Source: WYEG01 sp049414625 (GTDB lineage Bacteria > Desulfobacterota > Thermodesulfobacteria > Thermodesulfobacteriales > Thermodesulfobacteriaceae). Taken from it: DNA of 47,327 bases. The translations under genes and the position numbers were made by a program. Within the stretch, counting starts at the first letter, position 1, and the number at the start of each line of letters is the position of its first letter. The stretch lies in contig JBMSAU010000114.1 in assembly GCA_049414625.1 (NCBI GenBank), positions 1-47,327 of the forward strand, read 5' to 3'. Shown one piece after another: positions 15,758 to 21,759 of this stretch. A model generated the notes under the pieces. It had not been told where the DNA came from and made no database searches. It worked only from the letters and a program-made list of their open reading frames with translations.

Positions 15758-16136
15758 GGGATATACCCTTGTCTGAGGGTTTAGTGTTTAAGCGAGAGAG
15801 GTCCTTTTTAGCAGGACCCGAGATGTATTTCCCTTGAAGGGAAAACTTACTGCCATGGCAGGGGCAAGATATGAGACTTTGGACTGGGTCAAAGTTTAGC
15901 TTACAGCCTAAATGAGGACATTTTCGGCTAAAGGCAAGAACCTCTCCGCTCGCTTTAACTAAGATGTAGTCTTCACCAAAAAGAGGTCCGCTCTTTAGCT
16001 TTTCAAGCTCGGCTGAAGGGATGAAAACAAGCCTTGGGGGACGGGAGGTTAAATGAAACAAGCTTCTTAAGCTTGCAAGCCCTAAGAGGGCAAAACTTCC
16101 CAAGGTTAAAATTTTTAAAAAGCTTCTTCGGTTCAT
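15741..16136 (-). CDS. Rieske [2Fe-2S] protein with Tat-type signal
   Basis: The Rieske subunit moves an electron from quinol to the next carrier on the outer face of the inner membrane. The ATG at 16136 gives MNRRSFLK followed by a hydrophobic stretch (9-23), a twin-arginine signal/anchor; a GTG 13 codons upstream would bury this. Cluster motifs are CPHLGC (C73, H75, C78) and CPCHGSKF (C91, C93, H94): C73, H75, C91 and H94 bind the cluster and C78/C93 form the family disulfide. The 131-residue length is short for the family. It sits between ruvA and the cytochrome b gene in one operon. Confidence 0.88.
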   Translation of the reverse strand: MNRRSFLKILTLGSFALLGLASLRSLFHLTSRPPRLVFIPSAELEKLKSGPLFGEDYILVKASGEVLAFSRKCPHLGCKLNFDPVQSLISCPCHGSKFSLQGKYISGPAKKDLSRLNTKPSDKGISLALPA

Positions 16137-16156
16137 CAACTTGCCCCAATGCCTCG

Positions 16157-16774
16157 CTAACGTTCGGCAGGACACGGGAATGGGGCCAGCTCTTTCAAAG
16201 ATTTTTTCAAGATTTCTTCTAAGGAATCCCCTTCTTTATACACTTTAAGAACCACCTCTTCCGCAACCCTTGCTGAAAACCCAAGGCTTATTAGGCATTC
16301 TTTAGCCTCGGATAGCAAGTCAACGACGGGCTCAGGCAAGGTCTTTCCTTTCTTTGTAAGCCTCTCAAAAAGCCCCTTTATCTCAAGGATGAGTTTTTCT
16401 GCCTTTTTCTGCCCTATTCCTGGGACCTTTGCCAGGTCATGAGTTCTTCTTTCAAGCACAATCCGCTTTATATCCTCTGGAGTGTAATAAGAGAGGATGT
16501 TTAGTGCTAAAACTGGACCAACTCGGGAAAGCTTGTTTAGCTTTAAGAAAAATTCTCTTTCCTCTTTGCTTTCAAAACCAAAAACCTGAATAAACTCCTC
16601 CCCAACAAGCATGACAGCAACAAAAAGGGTTATTTCTTGATATAGGTTCTGGCTCTTTAAGCGCTCAAAGGTCCGCAGGGGAAGAAATACTTCCCAGGCA
16701 ACCGCCCCAGAGGAAAGAATAAGCCGGTTTGGCTGAACAAACTCTAAGGGATACCCTTTGAGAAGACAGAACAT
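16157..16774 (-). CDS. ruvA: Holliday junction branch migration protein RuvA
   Basis: RuvA binds four-way junctions and loads the RuvB motor. The 205-residue protein has the N-terminal OB domain (1-62), though its usual opening motif is divergent. The two helix-hairpin-helix motifs follow: FLKLNKLSRVGPVLALNIL and LAKVPGIGQKKAEKLILEIKG. The C-terminal domain III (about 150-195) binds RuvB. It starts one base after the ruvC stop. RuvB is not in this window. The downstream Rieske gene begins 20 bases later on the same strand. Confidence 0.93.
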   Translation of the reverse strand: MFCLLKGYPLEFVQPNRLILSSGAVAWEVFLPLRTFERLKSQNLYQEITLFVAVMLVGEEFIQVFGFESKEEREFFLKLNKLSRVGPVLALNILSYYTPEDIKRIVLERRTHDLAKVPGIGQKKAEKLILEIKGLFERLTKKGKTLPEPVVDLLSEAKECLISLGFSARVAEEVVLKVYKEGDSLEEILKKSLKELAPFPCPAER

Positions 16775-16775
16775 G

Positions 16776-17255
16776 TTAGATTAGCCCCATATCCAAAGCT
16801 AAAGAAAGGCTTATCCCGAGTGCGGAAAGGGCATGCTCATCCAGTTTTTCTAAGGTTTCCTCAGACACGAAGAGCTTAAGCCTCTCTTTTAAAGCTTCTA
16901 TGCTTCCGTTTGTTGAGCCTATAAGTAAGCTTCTCCAGGTGCTTGGATGAAAGGTCCGAAGGGGTATTTTAAAGCTTGCTGAGGTAAGGTGAACTAAGGC
17001 TTGAGCTTGAGCAACCTTGGCTGAGCTTTCAGGGTTTACTCGAGGCAAATACTCCTCGCAGACTAAAAAATCAGGCTTAAAATCCTCAACCAGTTTGTTC
17101 AGATTTTGATATAGCCAAAAGAGCTTTTCTGAATAGGAATATGAACGAGGAGGAGAAAGGGTGCCAAAATCCAGAAGGTCTAACCTATTTGTTGAGACAA
17201 AAACCTTGGCATAACCAAAATTTAAAACCCCCGGGTCTAATCCAAGGATTTTCAT
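16776..17255 (-). CDS. ruvC: Holliday junction resolvase RuvC, altered C-terminal motif
   Basis: RuvC cuts Holliday junctions symmetrically. The 159-residue protein keeps the first acidic residue (D7 in GLDPGVLNFGYA) and the second (LVCEEYLPR). The C-terminal pair, normally D/H-x-x-D followed by ALA, reads LDEHALSAL here, so His replaces the final Asp and the first position is shifted. The HPSTWRSLLIGSTNGS segment replaces the usual 'P..vK..vtG.G.a.K'. It may use D or E in DEH, or be weakened. ATG overlaps the yebC stop as ATGA. Family membership is clear from fold pattern, size and neighbours. Confidence 0.87.
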   Translation of the reverse strand: MKILGLDPGVLNFGYAKVFVSTNRLDLLDFGTLSPPRSYSYSEKLFWLYQNLNKLVEDFKPDFLVCEEYLPRVNPESSAKVAQAQALVHLTSASFKIPLRTFHPSTWRSLLIGSTNGSIEALKERLKLFVSEETLEKLDEHALSALGISLSLALDMGLI

Positions 17256-18007
17256 TTAGTTAGACTATCCATAAGGCTTTCAGGTATGTCAAAGTTTGCG
17301 TAGACCTGCTGGACATCGTCATGGTCTTCAAGGGCGTCAAGGAGTTTTAGCAAGCTCTCAACTGTAGATTTATCCTGAATAGGAATGGTTGTTTTGGGAA
17401 CCATGGTAAGCTTTGCTGAAAGAATTTCAAACCCTGCATCCTCAAGGGCTTTTTTAACGGCTTCAAAGTCTGAGGGAGAGGTTACAATCTCAACCTCGCT
17501 CTCATACTCCCTTGTGTCTTCAGCCCCTTTATCGATAGCTATCTCAAGCAACTCCTCATCCCTGTTTTTATCTCTTTTCACAACGATAAGACCTTTATGA
17601 TCAAACATCCAAGATACAGCACCCGGCTCGGCTAAGCTTCCGCCATACTTGCTGAAAAGATGCCTAATCTCAGAGACAGTCCTTCTGCGGTTATCTGTTA
17701 TCGCTGTAAGAAGGATGGCTACACCCCCTGGACCATAACCCTCAAATACAGCCTCTTCGTAATGAGTGCCCTCCTCCTGACCAAGGGCTTTTCTGATGGC
17801 TCGTTCAATGTTTTCCTTGGGCATGTTGGCAGCCTTTGCCGCTTGAATGGCTGCTCTAAGACGTGGGTTCATGTCAGGGTCCCCGCTTCCGCCGGTTTTC
17901 ACTGCTACAATGATCTCTCGAACTAGCTTAGTAAAAAGCTGGCCCCGCTTAGCATCTTGAGCAGCCTTTTTTCTTTTTATTTGCGCCCAATGGGAATGCC
18001 CAGCCAT
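17252..18007 (-). CDS. yebC: YebC/PmpR family protein
   Basis: YebC-family proteins act as regulators of transcription or as ribosome-associated factors easing translation of proline-rich stretches. The 251-residue product is standard: MAGHSHWAQIKRKKAAQDAK, then FTKLVREI, NIERAIRKALG, YEGYGPGG-like VFEGYGPGGVAIL and TDNRRRTVSEIRHLFSK. The length matches the family. It is first in the minus-strand operon yebC-ruvC-ruvA-Rieske-cytochrome b, a common start for the ruv cluster. aagggggaaggt precedes the ATG. Confidence 0.95.
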   Translation of the reverse strand: MAGHSHWAQIKRKKAAQDAKRGQLFTKLVREIIVAVKTGGSGDPDMNPRLRAAIQAAKAANMPKENIERAIRKALGQEEGTHYEEAVFEGYGPGGVAILLTAITDNRRRTVSEIRHLFSKYGGSLAEPGAVSWMFDHKGLIVVKRDKNRDEELLEIAIDKGAEDTREYESEVEIVTSPSDFEAVKKALEDAGFEILSAKLTMVPKTTIPIQDKSTVESLLKLLDALEDHDDVQQVYANFDIPESLMDSLTK

Positions 18008-18042
18008 ACCTTCCCCCTTATTAATAGAATCGTTTATTGCTT

Positions 18043-18071
18043 ATTATAAATTCTAAAAGCTTTTCTGACAA
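18043..18071 (-). promoter_or_regulatory. Sigma-70-type promoter of yebC-ruv-Rieske-cyt b
   Basis: On the minus strand, TTGTCA (18071-18066, five of six) is followed after 17 bases by a perfect TATAAT (18048-18043). The predicted start is near 18036, about 29 bases before the yebC ATG. It diverges from the fixX promoter, with 37 bases between the two -35 boxes. Confidence 0.75.
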
Positions 18072-18108
18072 CAATGCCGAACCGACCATGTCCTCCGGGA
18101 GCAACCAA

Positions 18109-18137
18109 TTGGCAAGGCAAATCTTTTTGATTATAAT
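18109..18137 (+). promoter_or_regulatory. Sigma-70-type promoter of fixX, leaderless
   Basis: TTGGCA (18109-18114, five of six) and a perfect TATAAT (18132-18137) are spaced by 17 bases. The fixX ATG begins at 18144, only six bases after the -10 box, so transcription should start at or next to the A of the ATG. No Shine-Dalgarno sequence is present, consistent with a leaderless message. Confidence 0.75.
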
Positions 18138-18143
18138 TTAGGC

Positions 18144-18422
18144 ATGAACATAGATGATAAGATTTCAAGCGTAAAATTTTATGTCGATGAAGAGTACGCT
18201 CATCTTAAAATAAAGGATGAAGGAACTTGCCTTCGCTGCGAAACAAAGCCCTGTCTCTTTTTTTGTCCAGCCAATGTTTATCGCTTAAGCGAGGAAGGAA
18301 GGATAATCGTAGCTTATCAAGCTTGCCTTGAATGCGGTTCCTGCCGGGTTGCTTGCCCCTTTTTAAACATCATCTGGGACTATCCTCGAGGAGGCATGGG
18401 GCTTGCGTATAAATTCGGCTAA
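18144..18422 (+). CDS. fixX: FixX-type ferredoxin
   Basis: FixX is the ferredoxin-like partner of FixC in the FixABCX electron-bifurcating complex. The 92-residue protein has GTCLRCETKPCLFFCPANVY (C-x2-C-x4-C-x3-CP), then CLECGSCRVACPF (C-x2-C-x2-C-x3-CP) and the closing WDYPRGGMGLAYKFG. All are typical of FixX, and the second motif should bind one [4Fe-4S] cluster. fixA, fixB and fixC are in the same window but 23 kb away. The gene starts a long operon and its end overlaps the oligosaccharyltransferase gene by 20 bases. Confidence 0.92.
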   Translation: MNIDDKISSVKFYVDEEYAHLKIKDEGTCLRCETKPCLFFCPANVYRLSEEGRIIVAYQACLECGSCRVACPFLNIIWDYPRGGMGLAYKFG

Positions 18423-20487
18423 CTTAGTCTACTACCTTCTTCTTTTATTGGTCCTGGCCTTTGGTCTTTACATCCGTTTTGACGATGTCCAATTTTGGAA
18501 AGCCAATGAACACCTCTTCTTCTACAATGGTGAACCCTTATACAGCGAGTATGACTCTTTCTTCTTTGCCAGGCTTGCCAAGGACATGGAAGAAGGTTTG
18601 TATAAGCCTGGGAAAATCGACCCCTTTAGGTTTTTTCCCGATAATTCTTCTCAAGCTAAACTTGATAAAGAAGAGTTTGCGCCAAAGTATGGAATTTCTG
18701 GCACTTTTATTAGCAACATATTTCATTTTTTATCTCAACTAACGGGGCTAAACGCTGCTTGGCTTACTTGGTATATAATTCCCTTTTTAGCAATCTCTCC
18801 TGCTGTTCCACTTTTTTTCTACCTAAAAAGGCTTAACCTTCCTTTCGCGGGTTTAGCTGGTGGAATAGTAATGCTTTCCGCCCCCATGTATCTTGGCAGA
18901 ACTAACCTCATGCGACTTGACCATGATGTCCTAAACCTCACTCTCCCTTTCCTCATCGCCTTCCTTTTCTATCTCTTTTTTGCCTCACAAACTCAAAGAA
19001 AAAAACTAATCTTTGTTAGCCTTGCTTCGCTTACCTTAATCTTCTATCAGCTCTGGTATGGTCATCCCAACCTTTGCTTTGTCTTAGTGCTAACTTTTAT
19101 ACTTTATTATTTGTGGGAAAAAAGGTTTAAGCCTTCTTCTTTTAAAAAAGAAGATTTCTTATACCTTGGACTGCTTATTCTTCCTCAAGTTTGGTATATC
19201 TACGCTGGTCCCTATCATCTATATCTTCAAGTAAAAACTTTAGTTTTTGGTTTAAAGAAGGAGACAACCGCTGAGAAGCTCTTTTCTGATTTCCCAAACA
19301 TCTTTCAATCAATCTCTGAACTTCAACGGCTCTCTTTTGAAGAGGTTTTTGCCACAGCAACTTATTCTACAGCCTTTGGAGTTGCGGGTTTAATCGGTGC
19401 CTTCCTCCTTTTCATCTTTCATATCAGAAGCTTATTTTTCCTTTTACCCTTTTTTGGAATAGGGCTTCTTACCTTCGTCTCTGGCGCAAGGTTTGCCATG
19501 TATCTTTCTCCCTTTGTGGGGCTTGGGCTTGGCTATCTCGTGCATCTCCTTTTTGAAAAACTACTCCCTATGATGGGTCTTTTCGTAGAAGAAAGAAAAA
19601 GAAGCTTTGCCCTTCTTCTTACAGGGACATTCCTCTTCTTGGCTTTGATTTTTGCTTCAAAAGGGGCAGTTTCCGCAGTTAGCACCCCGAAGGTCCATTC
19701 CTTTCTTGTCAAGGATATGGAGTGGATAAAGCATAACACCCCGAAAGATTCCGTAATCTGGACCTGGTGGGATTACGGGTATGCCTTCCAGCTTTACGCA
19801 AGAAGGGCAACCATCCATGACGGAGGAAGTCAGGGAACTCCCAAAACTTATCTTGTGGCTAAAAGCTTTACAGTATCAAGCCCTGAGCAAGCATGGAGAG
19901 TCATATCCTTTACCGCAAACTACGGGCTAACGGGCTTAGCAAAGCTTCTTAAAGAAGGTAAAAAGGCTAGTGCAATTGTAGAGGATATACTTGCTGGCAA
20001 GTTTGATAAGCCCATCAACACACCCATCTATGTCGTCTTTACCGATGACTTAATCTCCAAGTTTGGCTGGATCCACTATTTTGGCTCCTATGATTTTAAT
20101 AGGAAAAAAGGAGACTATGGAGAGATAATTTCACCTCAGGACTGTAAAATTATAGCTCCAAATGTTATTCAATGCGCTGACCTTGATGATGCCATAATAG
20201 ACTTAACAAACGGTATAATCAACATAAAGAACAGCACTATTCCTATTAAAGATTTCTATTTTCATGACGGAAAAGAGCTTAAGGCTAAACACTTTTTTGA
20301 AAACGGCTATGTGGTTGAGCTTGTCCGGACGCAGGAAGGAAAACTTGGGCTCTTTCTTCTCCCATCTCAGCAGGCAGACACCCTGTTTAACAGGATGTTC
20401 ATCCTTAGACAGTATGACCCACGCTACTTTGAGCTTGTTTACGATAACTTCCCCACCTCAGTCATATATCGCGTAAAACCTGAATAG
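18403..20487 (+). CDS. STT3/PglB-type oligosaccharyltransferase
   Basis: STT3/PglB enzymes transfer a lipid-linked glycan to Asn in N-x-S/T sequons on the outer face of the membrane. The 694-residue protein has about 11-13 hydrophobic helices in residues 8-420 and a C-terminal globular domain. Key sites: D51 in YSEYDSFFF, the metal motif D173-H-D175 in LMRLDHDVLN, E306 in SISEL of the fifth external loop, R363 in GARFAMY and WWDYG at 455-459. The start is TTG at 18403 with a gaggagg Shine-Dalgarno sequence eight bases upstream, inside fixX. No glycan-assembly genes are adjacent, though a GT2 enzyme lies at 37712-38560. Confidence 0.9.
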   Translation: MRINSANLVYYLLLLLVLAFGLYIRFDDVQFWKANEHLFFYNGEPLYSEYDSFFFARLAKDMEEGLYKPGKIDPFRFFPDNSSQAKLDKEEFAPKYGISGTFISNIFHFLSQLTGLNAAWLTWYIIPFLAISPAVPLFFYLKRLNLPFAGLAGGIVMLSAPMYLGRTNLMRLDHDVLNLTLPFLIAFLFYLFFASQTQRKKLIFVSLASLTLIFYQLWYGHPNLCFVLVLTFILYYLWEKRFKPSSFKKEDFLYLGLLILPQVWYIYAGPYHLYLQVKTLVFGLKKETTAEKLFSDFPNIFQSISELQRLSFEEVFATATYSTAFGVAGLIGAFLLFIFHIRSLFFLLPFFGIGLLTFVSGARFAMYLSPFVGLGLGYLVHLLFEKLLPMMGLFVEERKRSFALLLTGTFLFLALIFASKGAVSAVSTPKVHSFLVKDMEWIKHNTPKDSVIWTWWDYGYAFQLYARRATIHDGGSQGTPKTYLVAKSFTVSSPEQAWRVISFTANYGLTGLAKLLKEGKKASAIVEDILAGKFDKPINTPIYVVFTDDLISKFGWIHYFGSYDFNRKKGDYGEIISPQDCKIIAPNVIQCADLDDAIIDLTNGIINIKNSTIPIKDFYFHDGKELKAKHFFENGYVVELVRTQEGKLGLFLLPSQQADTLFNRMFILRQYDPRYFELVYDNFPTSVIYRVKPE

Positions 20488-20499
20488 GAGGTGTTAACG

Positions 20500-20838
20500 A
20501 TGGGCTTTATAAAAAACTTGTCTCAACTTGAGTTTAAGCCCCATCCTAAGATCCCTGGTGTGAGGATTGGATACATCCTTTCAAAGGAAGAAAGCCCAAC
20601 CCTCAGCTTGATTATTTTAGAGCTTTCACCAAATATAGAGGTTCCCATTCATACCCATGATGTTCAGGTAGATAGCATCTTTGTGCTTGAAGGAAGAGGC
20701 GAGGTTTATCTAAACGGAGAGTGGAGGGAAGTGAAGGCTGGGGATGTGGTTGTGATCCTGCCGGGTGAGGAGCATGCCCTTCGGGCAAAGGAAGAGGGTA
20801 TTCGCTGTTACATTGCCCATGGACCAGCCTTCTGGTAG
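20500..20838 (+). CDS. Small cupin-domain protein
   Basis: A 112-residue single-domain cupin. The first metal motif reads PIHTHDVQVDSIFVLEGRGE, with two His and an Asp where Glu is usual. The second reads GDVVVILPGEEHAL with the third His. Such small cupins bind a metal and often a sugar, keto acid or other small ligand, but this one has no substrate hint. The ATG at 20500 is eight bases after aggagg; a GTG three codons earlier is inside the Shine-Dalgarno sequence and unlikely. It starts 12 bases after the oligosaccharyltransferase gene, so the two are co-transcribed. Confidence 0.8.
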   Translation: MGFIKNLSQLEFKPHPKIPGVRIGYILSKEESPTLSLIILELSPNIEVPIHTHDVQVDSIFVLEGRGEVYLNGEWREVKAGDVVVILPGEEHALRAKEEGIRCYIAHGPAFW

Positions 20839-20865
20839 AGGTTATCAATCCCTTAGGAGTAAACC

Positions 20866-21759
20866 ATGGATCTCTTAGAGAAGGCTAAAATATTAATCTC
20901 AGCCCTTCCTTATTTTCGGGACTTTTATGGCAAGGTCATGGTTATAAAGTATGGCGGGCATGCTATGGTTGATGAAGAATTAAAGCTAGCCTTTGCCAAG
21001 GATATCGTCCTTATGAAGTATGTCGGCATAAAGCCGGTCATAGTTCATGGTGGGGGACCCCACATCAGTCAAATGATGGAGCGCCTTGGCTTAAAGCCTG
21101 TTTTCATAGAGGGACAAAGGGTTACGGATGAAGAGACGATGAACGTTGTTGAGATGGTCCTTGTTGGGACGGTAAACAAACAGATAGTTAGCCTGATTAA
21201 CCAAGTGGGAGGAAGGGCGGTTGGGCTTTCTGGAAGGGACGGAGATTTAATCCAAGTAGAAAAGATGACCATTTACAAGTATACAGGAGAGGATAGACCG
21301 CCTGAGATCATAGACATTGGACGGGTTGGGAAGGTTAAGAAGGTTAACCCTGAAGTTTTGTTTACACTCCTTGAGCGAGATTTTATTCCTGTGATCGCAC
21401 CTGTAGGCGTTGGCGAGGATGGGCAGGCTTACAATGTGAACGCTGACCTTGTGGCTGGAGCTTTAGCAGGTGCCCTTCGGGCGGAAAAGTTGATCTATTT
21501 GACAGATGTAGAAGGAGTAAAAGATGCTGAGGGAAAGCTTATCTCTACTCTAAAAGTTTCTGAGGTGGAAGAGCTAATCTCAAGCGGAGTTGCCCGGGGA
21601 GGAATGATCCCCAAACTTAAAAGCGCAAGAAAAGCCATTTCTCAGGGTGTAAAGAAGGTGCATATAATCGACGGAAGGGTTCCCCATTCCTTGATTATTG
21701 AATTATTCACAGATGAAGGGCTTGGCACACAAATCTTAGAAGAAAGGGGTGAAGTCTGA
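20866..21759 (+). CDS. argB: Acetylglutamate kinase
   Basis: ArgB phosphorylates N-acetylglutamate, the second step of arginine synthesis. The 297-residue protein shows VIKYGGHAM, VIVHGGGPHISQMM, the glycine-rich GRAVGLSGRDGDLI, YNVNADLVAGALAGAL and LTDVEGVKD. The N-terminal helix before KYGG is of the kind seen in arginine-inhibited hexameric enzymes, so feedback inhibition is possible. ATG follows ggagtaaacc. Its stop shares one base with the valS start. It stands without other arg genes in view. Confidence 0.95.
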   Translation: MDLLEKAKILISALPYFRDFYGKVMVIKYGGHAMVDEELKLAFAKDIVLMKYVGIKPVIVHGGGPHISQMMERLGLKPVFIEGQRVTDEETMNVVEMVLVGTVNKQIVSLINQVGGRAVGLSGRDGDLIQVEKMTIYKYTGEDRPPEIIDIGRVGKVKKVNPEVLFTLLERDFIPVIAPVGVGEDGQAYNVNADLVAGALAGALRAEKLIYLTDVEGVKDAEGKLISTLKVSEVEELISSGVARGGMIPKLKSARKAISQGVKKVHIIDGRVPHSLIIELFTDEGLGTQILEERGEV

